DNA from: Myxococcales bacterium
GTDB lineage: Bacteria; Myxococcota_A; UBA796; GCA-2862545
Length of the DNA: 64,000 bases
NCBI GenBank assembly: GCA_019634415.1
Contig: JAHQVJ010000245.1
Span: forward strand, 1-64,000
Direction of reading: 5' to 3'
A program made the position numbers and the translations under genes. This document shows positions 9,237-18,100 of this stretch, in pieces. The notes beneath the pieces are model-generated. The model was not told the origin of the DNA and did no database searches. It saw nothing but the letters and a program-made list of their open reading frames with translations. How positions within the stretch are numbered: position 1 is the first letter of the stretch; every line of letters begins with the position of its first letter.

Positions 9237-11033
9237 CTACGGACGCGTCAGGAGGCGGTGTCCCTGTGGCACGTCGGTGTGGATCGAGGTGCCTCCGTCT
9301 GGCCAGCGCACGCGCACCTCGTGGACGGGACCGGTGTAGTCGCCGAGCCCCACGTGGATCTCGGGTGCGGGCACCCCCAGGTACAGGCTGTTGGCGTGCA
9401 GCAGGCGAACCTGAGGGGGGGAGGAGGCCGTGGCCTGCACGGTGATCTCGGCGCCGATCCCGTAGGGGTTGGTCCCCTGTTGGTGCAGCTCCACCGTGAG
9501 CCAGCCCTTGTCCTCGGCCCCCACCGCGCGCCACACCGTGGCTGGCTCCTCCTCGTCCACCAACAGCAGATCGAGGTCGCCGTCGCGGTCCATGTCGAAG
9601 GGCAGCAGGGTGCGTCCCTGTCCGGTGGCGTGCCAGCCCGCCGAGCAGGTGGCCTCGGTGAAGGTGCCGGAGCCGTCGTTGTCGAACACGCGCCCGGCGA
9701 GGCCGATGAACGCGTTGATGGGGTAGCCGCCGGTGGTCACCAGATCGACGTCTCCGTCGAGATCGCGATCCACGAACACGGAGCCCCAGGTCCACTGGCT
9801 GAACTGCACCCCGGAGCCTGCGGTGACGTCCTGGTAGCCGCCGCCCGCGAAACGGTACAGCCGGTTGCCGGTGCACCCCCAGCCGTCGGGGCACACGATG
9901 GCGTCGTCGTGGATGGAGCCGACGAACCAGTCCAGGTCGCCGTCGCCGTCGACGTCTCCGAAGTCGCTGCCCATGCCGTTCTCGTCGGTGTAGGGCGCGC
10001 GATCCAGCTCCACGAAGGAGCCGCCTTGATTGCGCCACACGGCGGTGAGCCCCCAGTCCGACACCGCGTGCAGCTCGGGCAGGTGGTCGCCGTCGAGGTC
10101 GCGCAGCAGGATGGAGAAGGGGGCTCGATCCCACAGCCCGGTCAGGCCGAAGGCCTCGGTGGCATCGGTGAAGTGGCCGGTGCCGTCGTTGAGCAGCAAG
10201 CGGGATCGGTCCAAGGTGCCCACCTCGAAGCTGTTCTGCCAGCCCGCCACGATCAGATCGAGGTGACCGTCGCCGTCGACGTCTCCGGCGCTCACGCCCC
10301 ACTGATCGGAGCAGGTGTCGACCCCGGGATCGAGGGCGACGCCACGTGCGGCGGCCTCCTGGGTGAAGGTGCCGTCCCCTTGGTTGATGAAGAGCTGGCT
10401 TGGCTGCCGCCCGAGTCGCGCGACGAACAGGTCGAGATCGCGGTCGGAATCGACGTCGAAGAACACCGCACCGGTGGAGCCTCCGTCGTCGGTGGACCAC
10501 CCGGGGGCGGGGGTGAACACGCCGGTGCCGTCGTTGAGCAGCAGCAGATCGGACAGGTGCATGCGGGCCAGGAAGACGTCCAGATCGCCGTCGTCGTCGA
10601 CGTCCCCCACCGCGGCTCCGGTGGCCAGCGACTCCTGGGCGCACTGGCGCACCGTGTCCACCCAGCGCACCAGGGTGAGCCCCGAGGCCTCGCCGGGCAC
10701 ACGCTCCCAGCGGACCTCTCCCACGGCACCGGACACATCAGCGTCGATGTCGACGCAGTCGTCGGGCTCCGCCACGTGATCCGTGGGTCGATAGCAGGAG
10801 GCCTTGGAGCGCTCGGGGTTGCCGGCTCCGTCGCCGTCGAAGTCCTCGTACCACCAGATCTCGGGATCCTCGTCCACCTCCCCGTCGCAGTCGGAGTCCA
10901 CGCCATCGCAGGTGTCGGGGCCCGACTCGCAGGAGGTGGAGGCGGCGGTGTCGCCGGTGACGAGGGGGGAGGTGTCGACAGGCTCGGTCGTGGTGTCCGC
11001 TGGACAGCCCGACCACACGACCAACCACCACAT
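9237..11033 (-). CDS. FG-GAP/ASPIC-UnbV repeat lipoprotein (CRTAC1-like)
   Basis: 598 residues. The start MWWLVVWSGCPADTT is a lipoprotein signal with Cys10. A Thr-rich linker leads to a short MopE-like Cys module (CDGVDSDCDGEVDE, then YEDFDGDG and EPDDCVDID). About seven FG-GAP/VCBS blades follow, each with a DVDGDGDLD-type calcium loop (for example VGDVDDDGDLDVFLA, AGDVDGDGHLDLIVA, FGDVDGDGDLDWFVG), forming a beta-propeller. The C-terminus is an ASPIC/UnbV domain (VRLLHANSLYLGVPAPEIHVGLG, then VRWPDGG). Predicted outer-membrane or surface calcium-binding protein; ligand unknown. Confidence 0.85.
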   Translation of the reverse strand: MWWLVVWSGCPADTTTEPVDTSPLVTGDTAASTSCESGPDTCDGVDSDCDGEVDEDPEIWWYEDFDGDGAGNPERSKASCYRPTDHVAEPDDCVDIDADVSGAVGEVRWERVPGEASGLTLVRWVDTVRQCAQESLATGAAVGDVDDDGDLDVFLARMHLSDLLLLNDGTGVFTPAPGWSTDDGGSTGAVFFDVDSDRDLDLFVARLGRQPSQLFINQGDGTFTQEAAARGVALDPGVDTCSDQWGVSAGDVDGDGHLDLIVAGWQNSFEVGTLDRSRLLLNDGTGHFTDATEAFGLTGLWDRAPFSILLRDLDGDHLPELHAVSDWGLTAVWRNQGGSFVELDRAPYTDENGMGSDFGDVDGDGDLDWFVGSIHDDAIVCPDGWGCTGNRLYRFAGGGYQDVTAGSGVQFSQWTWGSVFVDRDLDGDVDLVTTGGYPINAFIGLAGRVFDNDGSGTFTEATCSAGWHATGQGRTLLPFDMDRDGDLDLLLVDEEEPATVWRAVGAEDKGWLTVELHQQGTNPYGIGAEITVQATASSPPQVRLLHANSLYLGVPAPEIHVGLGDYTGPVHEVRVRWPDGGTSIHTDVPQGHRLLTRP

Positions 11034-11080
11034 CGACCACCCCCCGGCCTGCAGAGCCTACCTGACGGGTCGTGCCCTCG

Positions 11081-14000
11081 TCAGGGACCAGCCACGCCGA
11101 TGGCCTCGTCGAGCAGCCCGAGCACCTCGATGGCGTGCTCTCGCATCTTGAACTTCTGCACCTTGCCGGTGACGGTCATGGGGAAGGCCTCGGCCACTGC
11201 GACGTAGCGGGGGACCTTGAAGTGGGCGATGCGTCCGTCGCAGAAGGTGCGCACGTCGTCGACGGACATGGTCTTGCCGTCCACCGTCTGCACCCAGGCC
11301 ATCAGCTCCTCGCCGTACCTCCGGTCGGGCACGCCGATGACCTGGACGTCCCGGATGCGGGGATGACCCCGCAGGAAGGCCTCCACCTCGCGAGGGTAGA
11401 TGTTCTCCCCGCCGCGGATCACCATGTCCTTGATGCGACCGACGATCTGGACGTAGCCTTCGGCATCCATCGTCGCGAGGTCGCCGGTGTGCATCCAGCC
11501 CTCCTCGTCGATGGCCTGCTGGGTGCGCGCTTCGTCGCTCCAGTAGCCTTGCATCACGGAGTAGCCGCGGGTGCAGAGCTCCCCGCGCGTACCCCGTGGC
11601 ACGACCTGGCCCGTCTCGGGATCCACGATGCGGATCTCCACGTGGGGATGCACGCGACCCACGGTGCCCACCCTGCGTTGGAGTGGGTCGTCGAGGGCGG
11701 TCTGAGTGCTCACGGGAGAGGTCTCGGTCATGCCGTAGGCGATGGTCACGTCGCGCATGTGCATGTGGTCGATGCACTGCTGCATCACGTCGACGGGGCA
11801 GGGCGCGCCCGCCATGATGCCGGTGCGCAGGCTGGACAGGTCGTAGTCGGAGAAGGAGGGCACGGCGAGCTGGGCGATGAACATGGTGGGCACGCCGTAC
11901 AGGCTCGTGCAGCGCTCCTGTGCGAGGGCGGCCAGGGTGCGCTCGGGGTCGAAGGAGGGGGCGGGGATCACCATGGCGGCGCCGTGACAGATGGCGGCGA
12001 GGTTGCCCATCACCATGCCGAAGCAGTGGTAGAAGGGCACGGGGATGCAGATCCGATCCTCGTGGGTGTAGCCGCAGGCGCGACCCACGAAGTAGCCGTT
12101 GTTCAGGATGTTGCGGTGGGTGAGGGTGGCCCCCTTGGGGGAGCCGGTGGTGCCCGACGTGTACTGGATGTTGATGGGGTCGGAGGGGGCGAGGCTGGCC
12201 CGTCGCTCGGTCAGTGCCTGGAGCGAGGTCCGCTCCGAGCCTTCGACGAGCCTCGTCCAGCTGTCGGTGCCGATGAAGACGACGTGCTCGAGATCGGGCA
12301 GCGCGGGCCGGACGTCGTCGACCATCGCCACGTAGTCGCTGGTCTTGAAGGTGGTGGCGGCCACCAGCCCGCGACAGCCGGACTGCCGTAGGGCGTACTG
12401 CACCTCGTGGGTGCGGTAGGCGGGGTTGACACAGACGAGGATCACTCCGATGGAGGCCGTGGCGAGCTGGGTGAGCACCCACTCGGCGTGGTTGGGGGAC
12501 CAGATCCCCAGGCGGTCCCCCTGCTGGAAGCCAGCGGCCATCAGGGCGCGGGCCAGCTGCTCCACCTCGGCATCGAGCTCGGCGTAGGTGAGTCGCACGT
12601 CTTGGTGGCGCACGATCAGCGCGTCGCGCGTGGGCCACCGTGCCACGGCCGCCTTGAGGGCTTGACCGATGGTGAGCTCGAGCAGAGGCACATCGGTGGG
12701 GCCTGCAGCCTGGGAGGCCGCCACGGTGGTGGCCGCGAAGGAGTCCCGCAGCTCCACCCGACGGATCTTGCCGCTGATGGTCTTGGGAAGCTCGGATCGG
12801 AACAGGATCTCGCGCGGGTACTTGTAGGGGGCTGTCTGCGTCTTGCAGTGTTGCTGTAGCTGTCGGACGAGGGCATCGGAGGACTCGTGTCCGTCGGCGA
12901 GCACCACGAAGGCCGCGACGATGTGTCCGCGGAGGGGATCGGGCTTGCCCACCACGGCGGACTCGGCCACCGCGGGATGCTCCTGCAGCACGCTCTCCAC
13001 CTCGAACGGGCTGATGCGGTAGGCGCCGGAGGAGATCACGTCGTCGGATCGGCCGACGAACCAGATGTAGCCGTCCTCGTCGCGCCAGGCGGTGTCACCG
13101 GTGAAGTAGCACCCGTGGTGGAAGCAGTCGGTGGTCCGCTCCCCGTCGACCTCGTAGCCACGAAACAGCCCGGCGGGCCAGTCGGCGACGGAGGCGGTCC
13201 GGGGATCGAGCCCCTCGGGCAGCACGACGGCGATCTCGCCCACCTCGTGGTCGGGCTGCTCGCGTCCTTCGCCGTCCACGACCCGCACGTCGAAGCCTGC
13301 GATGGGCTTGCCCATGGAGCCGGGGCGCACGGCGAGACCTGGCGTGTTGCCGATGATGTTGATGGTCTCCGTCTGCCCGTAGCCGTCCGCCGGGGCGGAG
13401 CCCGTAGCGGCGCGCCAGATCTCGATCACCTCGGGATTCAGTGGCTCTCCGGCCGACATCGAGCGCCGGATGGAGGACAGGTCGTACCGGGACAGGTCCG
13501 TCTGGGCGAACATGCGGTACACCGTGGGCGGTGCGCAGAACGTGGTGACGCCCAGCTGCCCGATGAGCCGTAGGTGGCGGTCCACGTCGAACTGGGGCGT
13601 GCCCTCGAAGAGCACGGTGGTGGCGCCGTGGCTCCACTGGGGAAACAGCAGCCCCCAAGCGGCCTTGGCCCAGCCGGTGTCCGTCAGCGTCCAGTGTACG
13701 TCCCCCTCGCGCAGGTCCATCCAGTGAGCGCCCGTGATCCGGTGGGCGAAGCCGTAGGCGAAGTCGCGCGGCACGGCCTTGGGGTGAGCGGTGGTTCCGC
13801 TGGTGAAGTAGACGAGGGAGGTGTCGCGTGCCCGGGTGGGTGGCGCTTCGTCTCGCCTCAGGGGCGGCCGGGTGGCCAGCGCCTCCTCCAGACAGATCCA
13901 GCCGGGGGGGGCTGGCTTCGGCCCAGCGACGATCCGGTGCAGCAGCGTGGGGCACTCCGACGCGATGGCATCCACCTTGTGGACGTGCTCGGGGGTGACG

Positions 14001-14347
14001 ACGATGGCGCGGGCTCCGGACTGCTCGATCCGGTAGGCCAGGTCGCGCGCCGTGAGCAGGTTGGTGCCCGGTAGGGCCGCGACGCCCGCCTTCATGGCGC
14101 CGACGATCACCTCGTAGAACGCAGGGATGCGCGCAATCACCATCACCACGCGGTCGCCGAGATCCAGGCCCAGATCGCGAAACAGCCCTGCCACCCTCGA
14201 CGAGGTGTCGTCCAGCTGGGCGAACGTGATGGGCCGGACCGGGCCCGTGGCAGGGACGAACAGCGTGGCGGTGCGGTCGGCCCTCACCGGATCGGCGATC
14301 ACGTCCCACCCGAAGTTGAAGTCCACGGGACACACCGGCTCGCTCAT
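11081..14347 (-). CDS. Tandem fusion of two acyl-CoA synthetase (ANL) modules
   Basis: 1088 residues, twice the family's usual ~545. Residues ~1-545 form one complete adenylating enzyme resembling medium-chain/aromatic acyl-CoA synthetases: P-loop [48 protein letters not shown] and [10 protein letters not shown] with the catalytic Lys. Residues ~560-1088 form a second, FadD/ACSF2-like: [54 protein letters not shown] and [12 protein letters not shown] with Lys. Both keep all core motifs, so both look active; the acid substrates may differ. No frameshift is needed and no stop separates them. A sigma-54-type promoter and palindrome upstream face a divergent sigma-54 activator. Confidence 0.88.
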   Translation of the reverse strand: MSEPVCPVDFNFGWDVIADPVRADRTATLFVPATGPVRPITFAQLDDTSSRVAGLFRDLGLDLGDRVVMVIARIPAFYEVIVGAMKAGVAALPGTNLLTARDLAYRIEQSGARAIVVTPEHVHKVDAIASECPTLLHRIVAGPKPAPPGWICLEEALATRPPLRRDEAPPTRARDTSLVYFTSGTTAHPKAVPRDFAYGFAHRITGAHWMDLREGDVHWTLTDTGWAKAAWGLLFPQWSHGATTVLFEGTPQFDVDRHLRLIGQLGVTTFCAPPTVYRMFAQTDLSRYDLSSIRRSMSAGEPLNPEVIEIWRAATGSAPADGYGQTETINIIGNTPGLAVRPGSMGKPIAGFDVRVVDGEGREQPDHEVGEIAVVLPEGLDPRTASVADWPAGLFRGYEVDGERTTDCFHHGCYFTGDTAWRDEDGYIWFVGRSDDVISSGAYRISPFEVESVLQEHPAVAESAVVGKPDPLRGHIVAAFVVLADGHESSDALVRQLQQHCKTQTAPYKYPREILFRSELPKTISGKIRRVELRDSFAATTVAASQAAGPTDVPLLELTIGQALKAAVARWPTRDALIVRHQDVRLTYAELDAEVEQLARALMAAGFQQGDRLGIWSPNHAEWVLTQLATASIGVILVCVNPAYRTHEVQYALRQSGCRGLVAATTFKTSDYVAMVDDVRPALPDLEHVVFIGTDSWTRLVEGSERTSLQALTERRASLAPSDPINIQYTSGTTGSPKGATLTHRNILNNGYFVGRACGYTHEDRICIPVPFYHCFGMVMGNLAAICHGAAMVIPAPSFDPERTLAALAQERCTSLYGVPTMFIAQLAVPSFSDYDLSSLRTGIMAGAPCPVDVMQQCIDHMHMRDVTIAYGMTETSPVSTQTALDDPLQRRVGTVGRVHPHVEIRIVDPETGQVVPRGTRGELCTRGYSVMQGYWSDEARTQQAIDEEGWMHTGDLATMDAEGYVQIVGRIKDMVIRGGENIYPREVEAFLRGHPRIRDVQVIGVPDRRYGEELMAWVQTVDGKTMSVDDVRTFCDGRIAHFKVPRYVAVAEAFPMTVTGKVQKFKMREHAIEVLGLLDEAIGVAGP

Positions 14348-14436
14348 GGTCCGCTCCTCGACGTCGTGTTGCGCCGACGGGGCACGTGGCGGAGTCGACC
14401 GAGCGCTCGCCCTCCTCGCCGGCGAGACGGAGCGGC

Positions 14437-14452
14437 TGCAGGACCTGGGCCA
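14437..14452 (-). promoter_or_regulatory. Candidate sigma-54 promoter of the acyl-CoA synthetase fusion
   Basis: On the minus strand, TGGCCCAGGTCCTGCA has the invariant GG-N10-GC of -24/-12 promoters and a good -12 element (CTGCA against TTGCA). It lies about 90 nt upstream of the synthetase start and about 50 nt downstream of the palindrome at 14493-14509, the correct geometry for an enhancer-bound activator encoded next door. Confidence 0.6.
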
Positions 14453-14492
14453 CCGCGAAAGGCTGGGTTTGCCCGATGCCAGGGCGGAGGAC

Positions 14493-14509
14493 TGTCGCGA
14501 TTCGCGACA
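14493..14509. promoter_or_regulatory. Perfect 17-bp palindrome: putative enhancer for the sigma-54 activator
   Basis: TGTCGCGA and TCGCGACA are perfectly inverted around a single T. The site lies between the divergent synthetase and activator genes, 40 bp upstream of the -24 element. AcoR-like activators bind comparable dyads through a Fis-type HTH. Confidence 0.65.
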
Positions 14510-14539
14510 CTGGCTGCCGCAGGCGGCGGACGGTCGAGA

Positions 14540-16456
14540 ATGCGAGCCTTGTATGATGGGATCGTGGCGACACGTCTACTCGATCTGCAGCCGGTGTCCC
14601 CGTCCGCCAAGCAAGCGTTCCTGGACGGTCGGAGTGCGGACCATCTTCCCAAGGCCCTGAGGGCCTGCTGGGAGCGGGTCGTCCATCGAGTGGATCCGCA
14701 CGGCTGCGAGCACACGGACGTGGTGGTGCACGCCGACGTGCGCCGGCGCCGCGAGACACTGGGGCGGTGGATGCAGCAGCTGCCCCACGCGCTGGCGACG
14801 GTGGACCACGAGCTGGCCCGCCGCCACCACCTGCTCGTGTTCGCAGACGTGGACGGCGTGGTGTTGCACCGGCGGTGTCGGGGCTGGATCGCCGAGCTGG
14901 CCGATACCACCCAGATCATCGACGGCTCCATCTGGGACGAGGGCCGGAAGGGCACGAACGCCATCGGCACCGGGCTGGTGGAGCAGCGGCCCATCGCCGT
15001 GCACGGAGAGGCCCACTATGCCAGCCGCTACCACGCGTTCACGTGCTACGCCGCGCCCGTGTTCGATCTGCGGGGGGAGCTGCTGGGCGTGCTGGATGCC
15101 ACCTCGGTGGCGGACCGGCGGGAGTCGCTGGGATGGCTCGCGGTGCTGGCGGCGACCCAGGAGCTCGAGCGCCTGGTGCGGTCCACGATGTCGGCGGGCA
15201 CCGGTCTGCTGCCGCTCCCTGCGGTCGAGCGCCTGCTGGCACGGTTTCCCGGACCCGCCGCGCTGTTGGGACCCCGCGGCAACGTGCGCGCTGCGAGCGA
15301 ACAGGCCCAGTCCACGCAGCACGGGCTGCGCGACATTCGCTCGTGCTGGCGCCAGATCCGTCAGGCCGTCTCTGCGGGAAGCTCGGAGCTGTCGCTGGAA
15401 GGAGGGGGCACGCTCCACCTCGAGCCCTTCACCGACGCGGACGGACAGCTGCTGGAGGTGGCCGTCTTCTGGGATGGCTCGGCACCGCGCCGCTCGGTGG
15501 CGGTGACGCGCCCTGGGGCCACCGACTCCTTTGCTCCGTTCTTCAGCTCTGATCCCACCCTGGTGGATCTGTGCGCCCGCGCCCGGTCCCTCGCCGCCAC
15601 GGAGCTGCCGCTGACGCTGCTCTCCGAGACGGGGACGGGCAAGGAGCTGTTGGCCCAGGCGATCCACGACGCCAGCGATCGGGCGAGTGGGCCCTTCGTG
15701 CCGCTGAACTGCGGGGCCATCGCACCGGGGCTGTTGGAGAGCGAGCTGTTCGGCTACGCACCGGGGGCGTTCACCGGTGCCGCTCCGGGCGGACGGGCAG
15801 GCTGGCTCGCGGAGGCGGATGGCGGCACATTGTTCCTCGACGAGGTGGCGGACATGCCGCCGCGCCTGCAGGTGGCGCTGCTGCGGTTCCTGGACAGCGG
15901 CACCTACCACCGGGTGGGGGAGCAGCGGCTGCGTCGCGCGGACGTGCGCGTGGTGGCGGCCACGAGCCGGGATCTGTCGTCGATGGTGGCGGCGGGGGAG
16001 TTCCGGCCCGATCTGTACTACCGGATCTGCGCGGCCGTCCTGAAGCTGCCCCCGCTGCGGGAGCGAGCTGATCTGCTGGAGTTCGCGGAGCGCTTGCTCG
16101 ACGAGGTGTGCACCGAAGCAGGCGTGCAGCGGGTCGAGCTGTCGCCGGAGGCGGCGCGTGCCGTGGTGGCGTTTCGGTGGCCCGGAAACGTGAGGCAGCT
16201 GCGATACGCCTTGATGCACGCTGTGGCGATGTGCGGCTCCGAAGGTGAGATCGGTCCAAGACACCTGCCGGAGTTCATCGGGGAGACCACACCCGAGGGC
16301 TCCTCCCGGGAGGATGCCACGCGTCGGGCCTTGATGAAGGCGCTGCGGCTGGAGGGATGGAACATCGCAGCCGCCGCGCGCACCCTGGGAGTCGCGAGGA
16401 GCACGGTGTACCGCATGATGGAGCGGCTGGGCGTGAGCAAGCCCTCGTCGCCCTGA
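14540..16456 (+). CDS. Sigma-54-dependent transcriptional activator (AcoR-like)
   Basis: 638 residues. The N-terminal ~220 residues include a GAF-like sensor ([36 protein letters not shown], typical of AcoR). The central AAA+ domain has Walker A-like [10 protein letters not shown], the GAFTGA loop (in [15 protein letters not shown]) that contacts sigma-54, Walker [10 protein letters not shown], and an RWPGNVRQL sensor motif. The C-terminal Fis HTH ends [23 protein letters not shown]. The start is uncertain (ATG 14540, or GTG 14567 a little downstream). Divergent from the synthetase fusion, which it most likely activates in response to a metabolite. Confidence 0.9.
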   Translation: MRALYDGIVATRLLDLQPVSPSAKQAFLDGRSADHLPKALRACWERVVHRVDPHGCEHTDVVVHADVRRRRETLGRWMQQLPHALATVDHELARRHHLLVFADVDGVVLHRRCRGWIAELADTTQIIDGSIWDEGRKGTNAIGTGLVEQRPIAVHGEAHYASRYHAFTCYAAPVFDLRGELLGVLDATSVADRRESLGWLAVLAATQELERLVRSTMSAGTGLLPLPAVERLLARFPGPAALLGPRGNVRAASEQAQSTQHGLRDIRSCWRQIRQAVSAGSSELSLEGGGTLHLEPFTDADGQLLEVAVFWDGSAPRRSVAVTRPGATDSFAPFFSSDPTLVDLCARARSLAATELPLTLLSETGTGKELLAQAIHDASDRASGPFVPLNCGAIAPGLLESELFGYAPGAFTGAAPGGRAGWLAEADGGTLFLDEVADMPPRLQVALLRFLDSGTYHRVGEQRLRRADVRVVAATSRDLSSMVAAGEFRPDLYYRICAAVLKLPPLRERADLLEFAERLLDEVCTEAGVQRVELSPEAARAVVAFRWPGNVRQLRYALMHAVAMCGSEGEIGPRHLPEFIGETTPEGSSREDATRRALMKALRLEGWNIAAAARTLGVARSTVYRMMERLGVSKPSSP

Positions 16457-16477
16457 CGATGCACACGCAGACGGTGC

Positions 16478-17398
16478 CTACTCGGCTTGGTGGCACACCA
16501 TGCAGCCCACCGTGCTGCCGAACACCGTCATGTCCTCGTCGGCTGTGTCGGCGTCGGCCTCTGTGGCGTACAGCGGCGTCAGCTCCTGCAGACGTGCCAG
16601 GCGGTCCTCGGCGAGGGCCCGGTGTGGCCACGTCCCGTCGTCCGACTCCAGTGCGTTGTCGAGCATGACGGCCGCCAGGTCGAGATCGCCCGACTTGATG
16701 TAGAAATCCGCGAACACCAGGAAGAAGCCCTCGATGTTGTGGGGGGCCACCGGCGTGTTGTCGCAGGCCCGGACGTCGAACTCGTCCGAGGCGAGCACCG
16801 CCGGTCGGTGATCCGCCCAGCGGAAGGGGCCGCGCTCGAGCTCGACGCCAGCACAGTCGTCGAGGGTGCGCCAGAACAGCTCCGCCCCCTGCTGGACGCG
16901 GCGATGGTCGGGCTCGAAGGTGACGAGCCCGTACCCTTGCGTGAACTGGCCCCACTCGGGCCAGCGGCGTGCGGACTCCACGGTGTCGAACCAGCCCTTG
17001 CGCTGCAGCGCCCCTCGCTCGTCGATGGTGCCCTGCGCCTGGAGCATGGAGCCTCGGAAGCCCACCAGCCGTGGATCGGAAGGAAAGGCGTCGACAGCTC
17101 GATCGAAGGCCTCGGCGGCGAGCTCGGCGTGGGCGGTGGTGTCCTCCCCGGTGCGTCGCCACTCGGACAGTCGCCACGCATGGGCGAAGCCGAGCACCGC
17201 ACCGCTGACGGCGTCTCCAGCGGACTCTTCGGCCTGCAGCGTCGCGATGACCCCGTCCAGAGCCGTGTAGTCCGCCTGGGCCATGGCATCGAAGTACGCG
17301 GTGCGGCCAGGAGAGGGCGGAGCGTCCAGGAGCAGCGGGGGTGGGGCGGCGTCGCGACCGACGCAAGCAGCCAGCAAGACGAGGGGTAGGGATCGCAT
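16478..17398 (-). CDS. Helical-repeat lipoprotein ending in a CxxCH heme motif
   Basis: 306 residues. A lipoprotein signal (MRSLPLVLLAACVGR, lipobox LAAC) precedes an all-helical body rich in Ala/Glu with TPR-like pairs (for example AHAELAAEAFDRAVDAFPSDPRLVGFRGS and FYIKSGDLDLAAVMLDNALES). The last eight residues are CMVCHQAE, a perfect CxxCH c-type heme attachment site at the extreme C-terminus. A distal ligand is not identified. GGAG precedes ATG 17398. Divergent from a TetR gene across three palindromes, so probably controlled by it. Family not recognised; a periplasmic electron-transfer role is inferred only from the heme motif. Confidence 0.75.
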   Translation of the reverse strand: MRSLPLVLLAACVGRDAAPPPLLLDAPPSPGRTAYFDAMAQADYTALDGVIATLQAEESAGDAVSGAVLGFAHAWRLSEWRRTGEDTTAHAELAAEAFDRAVDAFPSDPRLVGFRGSMLQAQGTIDERGALQRKGWFDTVESARRWPEWGQFTQGYGLVTFEPDHRRVQQGAELFWRTLDDCAGVELERGPFRWADHRPAVLASDEFDVRACDNTPVAPHNIEGFFLVFADFYIKSGDLDLAAVMLDNALESDDGTWPHRALAEDRLARLQELTPLYATEADADTADEDMTVFGSTVGCMVCHQAE

Positions 17399-17410
17399 GG
17401 TGTCTCCGAG

Positions 17411-17468
17411 TTTCCAGTGGAAAGTTTCCGCCGGAAACTTCTTAGCGCCCGGAGTTGCCAGTGGCAAC
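17411..17468. promoter_or_regulatory. Three palindromes between divergent lipoprotein and TetR genes
   Basis: TTTCC-AGT-GGAAA (17411-17423), AAGTTTCC-GCC-GGAAACTT (17422-17440) and GTTGCC-AGT-GGCAAC (17454-17468) all have 3-nt spacers. The first two abut with overlapping ends. They fill the region just upstream of the lipoprotein start and are likely operators for the TetR protein at 17519. Confidence 0.65.
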
Positions 17469-17518
17469 ATTAGGATTTCGGTGGCCCTGCCGCGGGGGTA
17501 CGCAGTAGGTCGTCGATC

Positions 17519-18100
17519 ATGTCGGAGCGCGCCTACCACCACGGTCATGTCCGAGAAGCCTCCCTCGAGGCCGCCTTGGCCTTGGTGGACGCCCACGGCC
17601 CCGACGCGGTGTCGCTGCGTCGCGTGGCGCGCGAGGTCGGCCTGTCCCACACGGCGGTGGGCAAGGAGTTCAGCCAGCTGGTGGGGCTCCTGCAGGCGGT
17701 GGCCACCGTGGTGTGGACGGATCTGGCACGCCACCTCGCTCGGGCGGCCGAGGGCCTCGATGCGATGACCGGATTTCGGCAGATGGGTGCCGCCTACATG
17801 CAGTACGGCCTGTCGCATCCTCATCGGCTGTACCTGCTGGGGCATCCGCTGGTGGCGGTGGATCCCAGCCAGGAGCTGCGCGAGGCGCACCAGCTGTCCT
17901 ACGAGGTGCTGCTCTTGGCGGTGAAGGCCGCCATGGACGCAGGCGAGGTCAGACAGGCCGACCCCCACCACCTGGCCCTGCACGTCTGGACGGCCGTGCA
18001 CGGCTATGCGCAGCTGCGCGCTTGGCACGCCCTGGACTGGGCCGAGGGGGATCCGAGCGACGAGCTGCTGTCGCAGCTGTACCTGGGCCTGCGCCCCTAG
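17519..18100 (+). CDS. TetR-family regulator with WHG ligand domain
   Basis: 193 residues. The HTH reads YHHGHVREASLEAALALVDAHGPDAVSLRRVAREVGLSHTAVGKEF. The C-terminal domain carries the W-x3-HG signature (HVWTAVHGYAQL) of the TetR_C WHG class. Its stop overlaps the convergent propionyl-CoA synthetase stop: the shared CTAG makes both. It is divergent from the CxxCH lipoprotein and probably represses that gene, itself, or both. Ligand unknown; regulators of this class often sense acyl-CoA or aromatic compounds. Confidence 0.87.
   Translation: MSERAYHHGHVREASLEAALALVDAHGPDAVSLRRVAREVGLSHTAVGKEFSQLVGLLQAVATVVWTDLARHLARAAEGLDAMTGFRQMGAAYMQYGLSHPHRLYLLGHPLVAVDPSQELREAHQLSYEVLLLAVKAAMDAGEVRQADPHHLALHVWTAVHGYAQLRAWHALDWAEGDPSDELLSQLYLGLRP

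Noticed and set aside
17411-17468. CRISPR-like or mobile-element ends
   Set aside because: Only three short dyads with different cores and no spacers; operator sites explain them better.
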